A DNA stretch of 64,000 bases, from the NCBI RefSeq assembly GCF_026163565.1, contig NZ_JAPDKN010000027.1, positions 1-64,000 on the forward strand, given 5' to 3'. The position numbers and the translations under genes were made by a program. Positions within the stretch are counted from its first letter, which is position 1; the number at the start of each line of letters is the position of its first letter. This stretch comes from Chryseobacterium sp. YIM B08800 (GTDB taxonomy: Bacteria; Bacteroidota; Bacteroidia; Flavobacteriales; Weeksellaceae). Shown in pieces: positions 42,121-51,443 of the stretch. The notes under the pieces are model-generated. The model saw nothing but the letters and a program-made list of their open reading frames with translations, was not told the DNA's origin and ran no database searches.

Positions 42121-43476
42121 ATGTTCAAAAAAATATTAATCGCCAATCGTGGCGAAATTGCAATGCGTATTTTACGTACTTGTAAAGAAATGGGAATCAA
42201 AACGGTTGCAGTATATTCTACTGCCGATAAAGACAGTCTTCATGTAAGATTTGCTGACGAGGCTGTATGTATTGGTCCTGCAATGAGTAAAGACTCATAT
42301 CTTAAAATCCCTAACATTATTGCTGCTGCAGAAATTACTAATGCAGACGCCATTCACCCAGGGTATGGTTTCTTATCTGAAAATGCTAATTTCTCAAGAA
42401 TCTGTCAGAAAAACGGCATCAAATTTATTGGTGCTTCTCCTGAGCAGATTGAAAGAATGGGAGACAAAGCAAACGCAAAAGCGACCATGAAAGCTGCAAA
42501 CGTACCTTGTGTACCTGGTTCTGACGGTTTAATTGAATCTTACGAGCATGCGGTAAAAACAGCAGAAGAAACAGGTTATCCGGTAATGATTAAAGCTACT
42601 GCAGGTGGTGGAGGTAAAGGAATGAGAGCTGTTTGGAAAGCTGAAGACCTTAAAGAACATTGGGAATCTGCAATTCAGGAAGCTGTTGCTGCCTTCGGAA
42701 ACGGAGGAATGTATATGGAAAAACTGATTGAAGAGCCAAGACATATCGAGATTCAGATTGCAGGTGACCAATTTGGTAAAGCTTGTCACCTTTCCGAAAG
42801 AGACTGTTCTGTACAAAGAAGAAACCAAAAATTAACTGAAGAAACTCCTTCTCCATTCATGACTGACGAGCTTCGTGAGAAAATGGGTGAAGCAGCAGTA
42901 AAAGCAGCAGAATTTATCGGTTATGAAGGTGTAGGAACAATTGAATTCCTTGTTGACAAACACAGAAATTTCTATTTCATGGAAATGAATACAAGAATTC
43001 AGGTTGAGCACCCAATTACTGAGCAGGTTATTGATTATGACTTGATCAGAGAACAAATTCTTTTGGCAGCAGGAACTCCTATTTCAGGAATCAACCATTA
43101 TCCGAAATTGCATTCAATTGAATGTAGAATCAATGCAGAAGATCCTTATGCTGATTTCCGACCATCACCAGGAAAAATCACAGGATTAAACATTCCTGGA
43201 GGACACGGAATCAGAGTAGATACTCACGTTTATTCAGGATACACTATCCCTTCAAACTACGATTCAATGATTGCAAAATTGATTACAACGGCACAAACCC
43301 GTGAAGAAGCAATTGCAAAAATGAAGCGTGCTTTGGAAGAATTCTATATTGAAGGAGTAAAAACTACAATTCCTTTCCACAGACAGTTGATGGAAGATGA
43401 AGCTTATCTTTCAGGAAACTACACTACAAAATTCATGGAGAGTTTTGTAATGGATAAAAAATATGATAATCACTAA
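42121..43476 (+). CDS. accC: Acetyl-CoA carboxylase biotin carboxylase subunit
   Basis: AccC carboxylates biotin on AccB, using ATP and bicarbonate. The 451-residue ATP-grasp enzyme begins [17 protein letters not shown], has the glycine-rich ATP loop [12 protein letters not shown] (about residues 156-167), the catalytic '[14 protein letters not shown]' and 'RINAEDP'. The ATG at 42121 is used; a TTG three codons upstream lies at the end of the spacer repeat. It is followed by a good terminator. Confidence 0.97.
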   Translation: MFKKILIANRGEIAMRILRTCKEMGIKTVAVYSTADKDSLHVRFADEAVCIGPAMSKDSYLKIPNIIAAAEITNADAIHPGYGFLSENANFSRICQKNGIKFIGASPEQIERMGDKANAKATMKAANVPCVPGSDGLIESYEHAVKTAEETGYPVMIKATAGGGGKGMRAVWKAEDLKEHWESAIQEAVAAFGNGGMYMEKLIEEPRHIEIQIAGDQFGKACHLSERDCSVQRRNQKLTEETPSPFMTDELREKMGEAAVKAAEFIGYEGVGTIEFLVDKHRNFYFMEMNTRIQVEHPITEQVIDYDLIREQILLAAGTPISGINHYPKLHSIECRINAEDPYADFRPSPGKITGLNIPGGHGIRVDTHVYSGYTIPSNYDSMIAKLITTAQTREEAIAKMKRALEEFYIEGVKTTIPFHRQLMEDEAYLSGNYTTKFMESFVMDKKYDNH

Positions 43477-43498
43477 GATTATTTTAAAATACATATTG

Positions 43499-43527
43499 AA
43501 AACCGCTTTACTTCAAGCGGTTTTTTT
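43499..43527 (+). terminator. Terminator of accB-accC
   Basis: Stem AAAACCGCTT/AAGCGGTTTT with a 6-base loop and T7. Confidence 0.85.
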
Positions 43528-43664
43528 ATTTAAAAAAATTTAAATTCATTTCAAAAGATATAAAAACTGCAAGTCATAATTTGTTTGAGCAATATTTTCT
43601 AAAGGATTATTTCATACCATCAAAACACACTTGAATACATCTAATATTCAGCATCATTATTCTG

Positions 43665-43696
43665 TTGAACCATCTGGTTTATTATACTTAAATTTG
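43665..43696 (+). promoter_or_regulatory. Promoter of rocD
   Basis: TTG (43665-43667), 21-base spacer, TAAATTTG (43689-43696), 18 bases before the ATG. Confidence 0.55.
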
Positions 43697-43714
43697 TAAA
43701 AAAGCAAAAAAAAT

Positions 43715-44965
43715 ATGTCAATAGCAGAACAAACAAAAAACTCACAATATTTCATTGAACTCGAAGAAAAACATGGTGCACACAATTATCATCCGCTTCC
43801 GGTGGTTTTAGATAAAGGTGAAGGTGTTTTTGTTTGGGATGTAGAAGGTAAAAAATACTACGATTTCCTTTCGGCTTATTCGGCAGTTAATCAAGGGCAT
43901 TCTCATCCAAAAATCGTTGATGCTTTGGTAAATCAAGCTAAAAAATTAGCTTTAACTTCCAGAGCTTTTTACAATTCAAATTTGGGAGAATACGAGAAAA
44001 AAATTACTACTCTTTTCGGATTTGATAAAGTTTTACCTATGAATTCGGGAGCTGAAGCTGTAGAAACAGCAGTAAAATTAGCCAGAAAATGGAGTTATGA
44101 AGTAAAAGGAATTTCAGAAAATGCAGCAAAAATCGTAGTTTGTGAAAACAATTTTCACGGAAGAACGACAACAATCGTTTCTTTCTCAAACGATCCTGAT
44201 GCCAATAAAAATTATGGTCCTTTCACTCCGGGATTTGTGAAAATTCCTTACAATGATCTTGCAGCTTTAGAAGAAGTTTTAAAAAATGACGCTCAAAATA
44301 TTGCAGCATTTTTGGTTGAACCGATTCAGGGAGAAGCTGGAGTTTACGTTCCTGATGAAAATTTCCTTAAGAACGCTTTAGAACTATGTAAAAAATACAA
44401 TGTTCTTTTCATTGCAGATGAAGTACAGACAGGAATTGCAAGAACTGGTAAATTGATTGCTTGTCACCATGAAAATGTACAACCCGATATTTTAATTTTG
44501 GGAAAGGCACTTTCAGGCGGAATGTATCCTGTTTCTGCAGTTTTGGCGAATGATGAGATTATGAATGTTATCAAGCCTGGTCAACACGGTTCTACTTTTG
44601 GAGGAAACCCAATTGCTTGTGCTGTTGCCATTGCAGCTTTAGATGTTGTAGAAGAAGAAAAACTTTCTGAAAGAGCTGAAGAATTAGGAAAACTATTCAG
44701 AAGCGAAATTGAAAAGCTAATTGAAAAATCAGACCTAATTACCAAAGTAAGAGGAAAAGGTTTATTGAATGCAATATTAATCAATGATACTCCTGAAAGC
44801 TCTACGGCTTGGAATCTTTGTTTACAATTAAAAAAAAACGGACTTTTAGCTAAACCAACCCACGGAAACATCATCAGATTGGCTCCACCTTTGGTTATTA
44901 CAGAAGAACAATTATTAGATTGCGTGAAGATCATTGAAAAGACAATTTTGGATTTCAAAAAATAA
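43715..44965 (+). CDS. rocD: Ornithine--oxo-acid transaminase
   Basis: RocD moves the delta-amino group of ornithine to 2-oxoglutarate, giving glutamate semialdehyde, which links arginine breakdown to proline. The 416-residue class III PLP aminotransferase has '[21 protein letters not shown]', '[17 protein letters not shown]', 'FADEVQTG'-type [12 protein letters not shown] and the PLP lysine in [16 protein letters not shown]. It is a single-gene unit with its own promoter and a strong terminator. Confidence 0.95.
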   Translation: MSIAEQTKNSQYFIELEEKHGAHNYHPLPVVLDKGEGVFVWDVEGKKYYDFLSAYSAVNQGHSHPKIVDALVNQAKKLALTSRAFYNSNLGEYEKKITTLFGFDKVLPMNSGAEAVETAVKLARKWSYEVKGISENAAKIVVCENNFHGRTTTIVSFSNDPDANKNYGPFTPGFVKIPYNDLAALEEVLKNDAQNIAAFLVEPIQGEAGVYVPDENFLKNALELCKKYNVLFIADEVQTGIARTGKLIACHHENVQPDILILGKALSGGMYPVSAVLANDEIMNVIKPGQHGSTFGGNPIACAVAIAALDVVEEEKLSERAEELGKLFRSEIEKLIEKSDLITKVRGKGLLNAILINDTPESSTAWNLCLQLKKNGLLAKPTHGNIIRLAPPLVITEEQLLDCVKIIEKTILDFKK

Positions 44966-44987
44966 AATCAAATATTTTTTTAAATTT

Positions 44988-45018
44988 ATAACACTCTAAA
45001 TCAGAGTGTTATTTTTTT
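44988..45018 (+). terminator. Terminator of rocD
   Basis: Stem ATAACACTCT/AGAGTGTTAT with a 5-base loop and a T run, 22 bases after the stop. Confidence 0.85.
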
Positions 45019-45092
45019 ATTTAATAAATCGAACAAACGATTGTTTAACTTTTGCGTTTACTTTTCATCTAACTTTTTATAATGTGAATGGT

Positions 45093-45851
45093 ATGGAAGA
45101 TCCAAAAATAAGCGCTTTGTTAATTGTCTTTAATGAAGAGAAAAATATTGAAGAAGCTTTAAACTCGGTAAAATTTGCCGATGAAATTATTGTATTGGAT
45201 TCTTTTAGTACAGATAAAACAGTTGACATTATAAAAAATAAATATCCAAAGGTAAAGTTCTATCAAAATAAATTTGAAGATTTTACCAAACAGCGTAATC
45301 TCTGCATTTCTTATGCAAAAAACGACTGGATTCTATTTTTAGATGCCGATGAGCGAATTACTCCAAAATTGAAAAATGAAATTTTAAAAGAAATTAAAAA
45401 ACCTGTTACTCAAAACGCCTATTTTTTTAAACGAAAATTCTTTTTCATGGGTGAAAAAGTAAATTATTCGGGTACTCAGAATGATAAAAATATTCGTCTT
45501 TTTAAAAAAGAAGTAGCTCATTATGATGAAAACAAAAGAGTACATGAAGGGTTGAGCAATGTCGACAATCCGGGAACTTTAAAAAATTATCTTCTTCATT
45601 TTTCATTTGATTCTTATGAAGCTTATTACAAAAAAGTCATTCATTATGCCAAATTAAAGGCAAAAGATTTGCATGAAAAAGGCGTACATTATCAAATAGC
45701 AAAACAATTATCGAAAAGCGCATTTAATTTCTTTAAAATGTATATTCTAAAACTGGGTATTTTAGATGGCAAAAAAGGGTTAATCCTCTCCTATTTAAGT
45801 GCTTTAAGTTCTTTTAAAACCTATGAATTTCTAAAAGAGGAATATGCATAA
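45093..45851 (+). CDS. Glycosyltransferase family 2 protein (WaaE/KdtX-like), first of a tandem pair
   Basis: A 252-residue GT2 protein of the type that adds a hexose to the LPS core. The ATG at 45093 is chosen because MEDPKISALLIVFNEEKNIE opens the GT2 domain; the open frame upstream does not fit. 'DSFSTDKTVDII' and 'WILFLDADERITPKL' give the nucleotide and metal sites, and 'NKRVHEGL' the catalytic region. The C-terminal helix is membrane-associated. The next gene is a clear paralogue, so these two come from a tandem duplication. It is the first gene of the surface-glycan island. Confidence 0.9.
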   Translation: MEDPKISALLIVFNEEKNIEEALNSVKFADEIIVLDSFSTDKTVDIIKNKYPKVKFYQNKFEDFTKQRNLCISYAKNDWILFLDADERITPKLKNEILKEIKKPVTQNAYFFKRKFFFMGEKVNYSGTQNDKNIRLFKKEVAHYDENKRVHEGLSNVDNPGTLKNYLLHFSFDSYEAYYKKVIHYAKLKAKDLHEKGVHYQIAKQLSKSAFNFFKMYILKLGILDGKKGLILSYLSALSSFKTYEFLKEEYA

Positions 45852-45892
45852 CAATTCTTTTTTATAGGATTTAAAATTCTGAAAATAAACTG

Positions 45893-45900
45893 TATTTTTG
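45893..45900 (+). promoter_or_regulatory. -7 box for the glycosyltransferase at 45921
   Basis: TATTTTTG, 20 bases before the ATG, matching TAnnTTTG. Confidence 0.5.
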
Positions 45901-45920
45901 CATCAGTAAGTCATCCATCT

Positions 45921-46676
45921 ATGAAGCTTTCTGTAGCAATAATTACGTTTAACGAAGAAAGAATAATCGAAAAAAATCTAAATTCAGTTCATGATTTAGC
46001 CGACGAAATTATTATTGTCGACAGTTTTTCTAAGGACTGTACAGAAGAGATTTGTTCTAAATTCTCGAAAGTAAAATTTATTCAGCAAAAGTTTTTAGGT
46101 TTTGGAAAACAGAAGAATTTTGCAATTGAACAATGCCAATCTGAATGGATTCTGTTCTTAGATTCAGATGAAATTCCTGATGAAGAGCTGAAGAATTCAA
46201 TTAAAAAAACAATCTCAGAACCGCAAACCGAATTTAATGTTTATGATGTTGAATTCAACAATATTTTTTTAGGTGAAACGCTGAAATACGGAGGTTGGGG
46301 AAATATAAAAAGGGAAAGACTTTTCAGAAAAGGTTATGGTAAATATTCTGAAGACATTGTACACGAATCATTTATCACAACCGAAAACAAAGGTAAACTG
46401 AAAGGAAAAATCAATCATTATACTTACAAAGACATTTATCACCACATCGAAAAATCTAATAAATACACCTCGATGATGGCGGAAAAGATGTATAAAAATG
46501 GCAAAAAATCAAACATTTTTAAAATTCTTTTTAAGCCTATGTTCCAGTTCTTCAAATCTTATTTTTTACGTTTAGGATTTCTTGACGGTTTGGTTGGCTA
46601 TTATGCGGCAGCAACAGCGGCTTTTTATACCTTTCTTAAATATAAGAAACTACACGAAATTCATAAATTCAGATAG
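45921..46676 (+). CDS. Glycosyltransferase family 2 protein (WaaE/KdtX-like), second of a tandem pair
   Basis: A 251-residue GT2 protein. It opens with LSVAIITFNEERIIEKNLNS, has 'IVDSFSKDCTEEI' and the metal site 'WILFLDSDEIPDEEL' (DSD), and 'EDIVHESF' in the catalytic part. The C-terminus is 'FLDGLVGYYAAATAAFYTFLK', like the end of LPS core beta-glucosyltransferases. It resembles the gene just upstream (45093) along its whole length, but the two are not identical and have separate promoters. It is 3 bases before the deacetylase gene. Confidence 0.9.
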   Translation: MKLSVAIITFNEERIIEKNLNSVHDLADEIIIVDSFSKDCTEEICSKFSKVKFIQQKFLGFGKQKNFAIEQCQSEWILFLDSDEIPDEELKNSIKKTISEPQTEFNVYDVEFNNIFLGETLKYGGWGNIKRERLFRKGYGKYSEDIVHESFITTENKGKLKGKINHYTYKDIYHHIEKSNKYTSMMAEKMYKNGKKSNIFKILFKPMFQFFKSYFLRLGFLDGLVGYYAAATAAFYTFLKYKKLHEIHKFR

Positions 46677-46679
46677 AAT

Positions 46680-47420
46680 ATGATTCCGTTTTTTAAAAGA
46701 ATTTTAGGGTTTTCAAACAAAGAAAGCATTCGGATCTTGATGTATCATCAGGTTTTACCACAATCTATCGCTTATAAAAATGATTTGATTGTTACGGTTG
46801 AAAATCTTGAAGATCAACTGATTTATATCAAAAATAATTTCAAAACTGTATTTTTTAAAGATTTGGAAGCGTCAAAATCTATTGAAAATAAAATTATTTT
46901 AACCTTCGATGATGGGTATTACAATAACTTACAATATCTTGTTCCACTCCTCGAAAAACACCAATTAAAAGCGACAATTTTCATTCCTACAGAGTTTATA
47001 CAAAACAATCTGAATGGTGAAGAAAGAGTCTACATGAATTTTGATGAAATAAAATCTTTGAACCCTGATTTAGTGGAAATTGCTTTACACAGCCATTATC
47101 ACAAGAATTTTTCGCAATTGACACTATCAGAAGCGGAAGCAGATCTTCTAAAAAACATTGAAATTTTAGAACAGAACGAAATCAATTTCACAAAAGTTTT
47201 GGCTTATCCTTACGGCAAATTTCCAAAAGAAAAAGAGCGCAAAAAAGAATTTTTCAAAATGCTCGACAGAATCGGAATTATTTCTGCAATGAGAATCGGA
47301 AATAATGTGGCATCTTATCCTTTTAAAAAGAGATTTGAAGTCAACCGTATTGACATTAAAAATGGTGATTCTTTAAAAGTCTTTAAATGGAAGCTTAGAT
47401 TTGGGAAAACAAAGCTTTAA
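46680..47420 (+). CDS. Polysaccharide deacetylase family protein (NodB type)
   Basis: A 246-residue protein with a NodB homology domain, a carbohydrate esterase 4 fold that removes N- or O-acetyl groups from sugars. The metal-binding motif is ILTFDDGYYNN (about residues 75-85), with 'HSHYHKNFSQLT' (about 138) as the His motif and 'LAYPYGKFPKE' after it. No signal peptide is seen, so it may act on lipid-linked glycans at the inner face. It follows the GT2 gene by 3 bases and is convergent with the next gene, with which it overlaps by 4 bases. Confidence 0.9.
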   Translation: MIPFFKRILGFSNKESIRILMYHQVLPQSIAYKNDLIVTVENLEDQLIYIKNNFKTVFFKDLEASKSIENKIILTFDDGYYNNLQYLVPLLEKHQLKATIFIPTEFIQNNLNGEERVYMNFDEIKSLNPDLVEIALHSHYHKNFSQLTLSEAEADLLKNIEILEQNEINFTKVLAYPYGKFPKEKERKKEFFKMLDRIGIISAMRIGNNVASYPFKKRFEVNRIDIKNGDSLKVFKWKLRFGKTKL

Positions 47421-48496
47421 TCTAAAAGTCTTTTGTATAATTCTTCATAAGATTCAGCCATGCTTTTATAACTGAATTTTGAAGCTCTTTCTTTCAATTT
47501 CGCGATATAATTTTCCTTATCTGCATTAAACTTTTCAATACCTTCATTATAAATTTTCTTCATAGAATCAGCCGAAAAATCGTTAAAGTAAAAAGCCAAG
47601 TCTCCCCCGATTTCAGGCAGACTTGTTAAATTGCTTAGAAAAACAGGCTTTCCAAAGAACATCGCCTCAACCGGAGGAATTCCAAAACCTTCTGCCAATG
47701 AAGGATGACAATAAGATTCGCAATGCTGAAGCAGAAAATATTTCTCATTATTCTCCACACTTTCTAAAATATGAACCTTTTTTTCTAATCCTAAATTTTT
47801 AACTTTTTCAAGGAATTTTTCTTTGTATTCAGACTTTGCTGAAGAAGTGATTAAAACCAATTCTCTTTCATTTCCAGTGATGAGATTGAGCAAAACTTCC
47901 TGATTTTTCTTTGGAAAAAGCACCCCAATATTGAGTATAAATTTTCTGCCGATAAACTCATATTTTTTTTCAGAATTAAAGGTTTCGTTTTCAGGAAAAG
48001 TCAATCCATTATAAATCACGTCGACTTTTACATCGTTCTTTAGGGAAAACAAATGCTTATTTTTAAGGAAATCATCCTTTACAAATTCTGAAATGCAGAC
48101 GATAGCATCTGCATTTCCTATATTTTTCTGAACGAGTTTCTTAGATTTTTCAATTTTTCTGGCAGAACTTTTATCATGAAGAAAGTTTAAATCGTGCAGT
48201 GTAACTACTTTTTTCTGATTTGATTTTTTTGAATGAAAATAATCTGATAACTGATGCGTTACATGAATCAATGAGAAAGGTAAAGTATTTATTTTAATTT
48301 TTTTCTGCCAGAATTTCCAGTTAATGATCTTAAAATCAGACTGGGTTGCCGGAATATTTTTCTCTGGTCCGTAAAGGGTATAATTGAAATGGCACAATTT
48401 TTCGTCTAATCCTCTGATTAATGAAATGCAAACATTTGCAATTCCTGATCTTGGATATTTAAGTCGCTCAACATCGATAAGAATATTCTTTTTCAT
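47417..48496 (-). CDS. Glycosyltransferase family 4 protein (GT-B)
   Basis: A 359-residue GT-B retaining glycosyltransferase. It opens with 'NILIDVERLKYPRSGIANVCISL', has a donor domain with 'FILNIGVLFPKKNQEVLL' and the sugar-nucleotide motif 'HPSLAEGFGIPPVEAMFFGKPV' (E-x7-E). It is on the opposite strand to its neighbours on both sides, with a -7 box TATTTTTG 22 bases before its ATG. Donor and acceptor unknown. Confidence 0.9.
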   Translation of the reverse strand: MKKNILIDVERLKYPRSGIANVCISLIRGLDEKLCHFNYTLYGPEKNIPATQSDFKIINWKFWQKKIKINTLPFSLIHVTHQLSDYFHSKKSNQKKVVTLHDLNFLHDKSSARKIEKSKKLVQKNIGNADAIVCISEFVKDDFLKNKHLFSLKNDVKVDVIYNGLTFPENETFNSEKKYEFIGRKFILNIGVLFPKKNQEVLLNLITGNERELVLITSSAKSEYKEKFLEKVKNLGLEKKVHILESVENNEKYFLLQHCESYCHPSLAEGFGIPPVEAMFFGKPVFLSNLTSLPEIGGDLAFYFNDFSADSMKKIYNEGIEKFNADKENYIAKLKERASKFSYKSMAESYEELYKRLLD

Positions 48497-48517
48497 GAAA
48501 AATACGGGCTTTTTCCC

Positions 48518-48525
48518 AAAAATAG
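48518..48525 (-). promoter_or_regulatory. -7 box for the GT4 gene at 47417
   Basis: TATTTTTG on the minus strand, 21 bases before the ATG; it lies 22 bases from the divergent TACTTTTG box at 48547. Confidence 0.45.
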
Positions 48526-48546
48526 AAATTTAAACTTTAAAATCTT

Positions 48547-48554
48547 TACTTTTG
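48547..48554 (+). promoter_or_regulatory. -7 box for the four-gene glycan unit at 48559
   Basis: TACTTTTG, 4 bases before the ATG at 48559, so the transcript would be nearly leaderless. Confidence 0.4.
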
Positions 48555-48558
48555 TTTT

Positions 48559-49533
48559 ATGAAAATTTGTTTAATCAGTTTTGATTTCTGGCACTATGAT
48601 GAACATATCGTAAATAAACTGAAAGAGAAAGGTGTAGAAGCGTACCACATCAACATCGGAGCTTTTACGCACAAAAATTTTGGAGCGAGGGTAAAAAATG
48701 CAATGAGCAAAGTTTTTATCGGAAAAAATCTGAAGCATGAGAAAAGACAAGAATTTATCATCGATTCTCTCAAAGAAATAGGAAAGCAAGACCAAATCTT
48801 AGTTATCAATCCTGAAGGTATAGAAGAGCATGTGCATGAAGTGATCAGAAAGTATGCAGACCGAAATATTGCCTATTTATACGACAGCATGTCGAGAAAT
48901 CCTGCTCAACATATTTTACATTTTTTTGACACTGTTTTCTCTTTTGATGATGAAGATGTGAAAGAATATGGATTTAAAAAAATAACTAATTATAATTATC
49001 TTAAATATTGCCCTTCTGAAGAGCAAAACCCACATCTTGATCTTTTTTACATCACTTCGTACGATACGCAGCGATTACAAAAACTTAATATTTTAATTAA
49101 CCAGATTGATAATTTAAACATCAATTTCAAAACAATTGTTGCCGGAAAAAAAAGCTGGAAGAATAAAATCACTCAGATTGTTGATTCAAAAAACATCAAT
49201 ATTATTAAGTTCAGAACCAAAAATATACCTCAGCAATCATTACCGAAAATATACAAAAACACAAAAGTGATTCTCGATCTTCAGCGAGATAATCAAATGG
49301 GGCTTAGTTTCCGTATTTTTGAGGCGATGGCTTTGGAGAAAAAATTCATTACTGATAACCGTACTATTAAGAATTACGATTTTTATAATCCAGAAAATAT
49401 TTTGATTCTTAATGATGATTTCAGTAATATTGAAAAGTCTTTTTTTGAAACCGATTATCAAAAACTTCCGGACGACATTTATTACAAATACACCTTAGAT
49501 AATTGGGTGAATACTGTTTTTAATTTAAGCTAA
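48559..49533 (+). CDS. Putative GT-B-like glycan protein, paralogue of 50469-51440
   Basis: A 324-residue soluble protein with no standard domain that I can name. It opens with a Rossmann-like 'MKICLISFDFWHYDEHIVN'; the C-terminal part reads 'VILDLQRDNQMGLSFRIFEAMALEKKFITDN' and 'NYDFYNPENILIL', resembling the donor half of CgeB/GT-B transferases, where Glu of FEA would contact the sugar nucleotide. A related protein lies two genes downstream. The next gene begins on the base right after its stop, in a GT-like/GT2/GT-like/GT2 run. Probably a glycosyltransferase, specificity unknown. Confidence 0.75.
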   Translation: MKICLISFDFWHYDEHIVNKLKEKGVEAYHINIGAFTHKNFGARVKNAMSKVFIGKNLKHEKRQEFIIDSLKEIGKQDQILVINPEGIEEHVHEVIRKYADRNIAYLYDSMSRNPAQHILHFFDTVFSFDDEDVKEYGFKKITNYNYLKYCPSEEQNPHLDLFYITSYDTQRLQKLNILINQIDNLNINFKTIVAGKKSWKNKITQIVDSKNINIIKFRTKNIPQQSLPKIYKNTKVILDLQRDNQMGLSFRIFEAMALEKKFITDNRTIKNYDFYNPENILILNDDFSNIEKSFFETDYQKLPDDIYYKYTLDNWVNTVFNLS

Positions 49534-50472
49534 ATGACAAAAATTTCTGTTGCACTTTGTACTTATAACGGTGAAAAATTTATTCGTGAACAAATTGATT
49601 CTATTCTAAACCAATCTTTGAAAGTAGATGAAATTGTAGTGTGCGACGACGGATCAACAGATAAGACCCTTAGTATTTTAGCTGAATATGAAAATAGATT
49701 TCCCGATATTTTCAAAATTCATATCAATGAAAAAAATTTACGGAGTGTAAAGAACTTTGAAAAAGCAATTTCACTTTGTAGCGGCGAAATTATATTCTTA
49801 AGCGATCAGGATGATGTTTGGGAAAACAATAAAGTAAAAATTTTCATTGATTTTTTTGAAAATAACCAAAGTATTGATGTTGTCTGCTCAAACGGATTTA
49901 TCATCGACGAAAGCAGTTCGCAGCAAAATCTGTATACTGTTTGGGATGTCCCCAATTTTTTAAGCGAAAACAAAAAAGAAATCGACTATTTTAAAATTTT
50001 CGCTACCATTGGAAATTTTGCAACGGGAGCTTCAATGGCTATGAGAAAATCGTTTATTAATCAGGCTTTGCCTTTTCCAACGGTTGAGGGTTTGCATCAC
50101 GACGAGTGGATTGCCTTGGTTTCTGCTGAACAGAAAAAATTTGCCTTTATAAATGAAAAGCTCATCTCCTATCGTATTCACAGCGCACAGCAAGTCGGAG
50201 GAATTTCTTATTCTAAAGATAAGGCTTCTAAAGAAAAACTGATCAGCCGTTTTGATTATGCTAAAAAACCTAAGATTTTCAGAGATTTTAAAATAAAGCT
50301 GAGAACGCTTAATGATAAAGAACGAAAATTTTCTGCTTATCTTGAAAATGATTCTAATGAACATGTAAAGAAGTTCTTGAAAGAAGTTCAGCATGAAAAA
50401 TCAGCTTTATACCAAAAACTAAAATCTGAACATTTTACTCTTTTCTTATTCTTTAAATATTTTTACCGATGA
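49534..50472 (+). CDS. Glycosyltransferase family 2 protein (rhamnosyltransferase-like)
   Basis: A 312-residue GT2 protein. 'ISVALCTYNGEKFIREQIDSILNQ' and 'VVCDDGSTDKT' form the nucleotide site, 'IIFLSDQDDVW' has the metal-binding SDQDD, and 'HHDEWIALV' plus 'YRIHSAQQVGG' are typical of O-antigen/rhamnan GT2 enzymes. It begins right after the preceding gene and overlaps the next one by 4 bases (ATGA), so it is translated as part of one unit. Confidence 0.92.
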   Translation: MTKISVALCTYNGEKFIREQIDSILNQSLKVDEIVVCDDGSTDKTLSILAEYENRFPDIFKIHINEKNLRSVKNFEKAISLCSGEIIFLSDQDDVWENNKVKIFIDFFENNQSIDVVCSNGFIIDESSSQQNLYTVWDVPNFLSENKKEIDYFKIFATIGNFATGASMAMRKSFINQALPFPTVEGLHHDEWIALVSAEQKKFAFINEKLISYRIHSAQQVGGISYSKDKASKEKLISRFDYAKKPKIFRDFKIKLRTLNDKERKFSAYLENDSNEHVKKFLKEVQHEKSALYQKLKSEHFTLFLFFKYFYR

Positions 50473-51440
50473 ACAGAATCCTCATCATCATGCATAATTA
50501 TGCAGGACTTTCAGACCTCATCAAAAAAAATCTTGAGTATCTGCATTATGACAATGTAGATTTTTTGCTGTATTCTGATGAGAAATTTAGGTATAAAAAC
50601 TGGCGTGAGCAACTTAATAATGTTTACCGAAAAACAGTTTTAGGAGATAAAAAGTACAAAGAAATTCTAAGGAAAGCTTTCATAGAAAATACATTGTTAG
50701 AAAAGGCGAAAAGATTGCCCGAATACGAAACGATTCTAGTGATGACTACCGATTTTTTTTCGGAAGAATTTTTAAACATCATTAGAATAAAAACTAAAAA
50801 ATTAATCGGGAATCATTGGGACGGTCTCAACAGAACGCCGAATGTTTATTCTAAACTTAAATTCTTTGACAGGTTTTTCGTATTTGATAAAAATGATGTT
50901 GATGAAAAGAAAAACATTTTTTTTCTGAGCAATTTCTTTTTTAATTTTGAAGAAGATAAAGCCCAATCAACCATCAAAAATGATGTTTTCTATATTGGAA
51001 CGTATGTGGAAGAGCGATTTAAAACATTAAAAGAAATTTCAGCAATTTTAAGCCTGAAACAAATTACACAAAAAATACTGCTTTTCAGTTGGAACAAAAG
51101 AGAAGCTGAAGGAGAAATTCATTTTACCAATCAGTTTTTGACTTATGATGAAAATATGAGTTGGGTTAATAGCTCAAAAGCTCTTTTAGACTTAAAACTA
51201 AAAGAACATAACGGATTGTCTTTCCGGTTTTTTGAAGCGTTGAAATACGAAAAGAAAATCATTACAGATAATCCGGATGTAAAAAATTACGATTTTTACA
51301 AACAAGAGAATATCTTTATTATCGGTGAAGATTCTGAAGAAAATCTGAATAATTTTATTGAAAATCCTTATCAGGAAATTCCTGCAGAAATCAAAAATAA
51401 ATACAGTTTTGAAAACTGGTTTAAAACACTTATTTCTTAA
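50469..51440 (+). CDS. Putative GT-B-like glycan protein, paralogue of 48559-49533
   Basis: A 323-residue protein related to 48559: 'ALLDLKLKEHNGLSFRFFEALKYEKKIITDN', 'VKNYDFYKQENIFII' and a C-terminal 'KYSFENWFKTLI' closely match the other's 'KYTLDNWVNTVF'. The N-terminal half differs more, as expected for acceptor domains with different partners. It has no signal peptide. Its start overlaps the GT2 gene by 4 bases. Probably a GT-B glycosyltransferase; function not established. Confidence 0.75.
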   Translation: MNRILIIMHNYAGLSDLIKKNLEYLHYDNVDFLLYSDEKFRYKNWREQLNNVYRKTVLGDKKYKEILRKAFIENTLLEKAKRLPEYETILVMTTDFFSEEFLNIIRIKTKKLIGNHWDGLNRTPNVYSKLKFFDRFFVFDKNDVDEKKNIFFLSNFFFNFEEDKAQSTIKNDVFYIGTYVEERFKTLKEISAILSLKQITQKILLFSWNKREAEGEIHFTNQFLTYDENMSWVNSSKALLDLKLKEHNGLSFRFFEALKYEKKIITDNPDVKNYDFYKQENIFIIGEDSEENLNNFIENPYQEIPAEIKNKYSFENWFKTLIS

Positions 51441-51443
51441 GAC

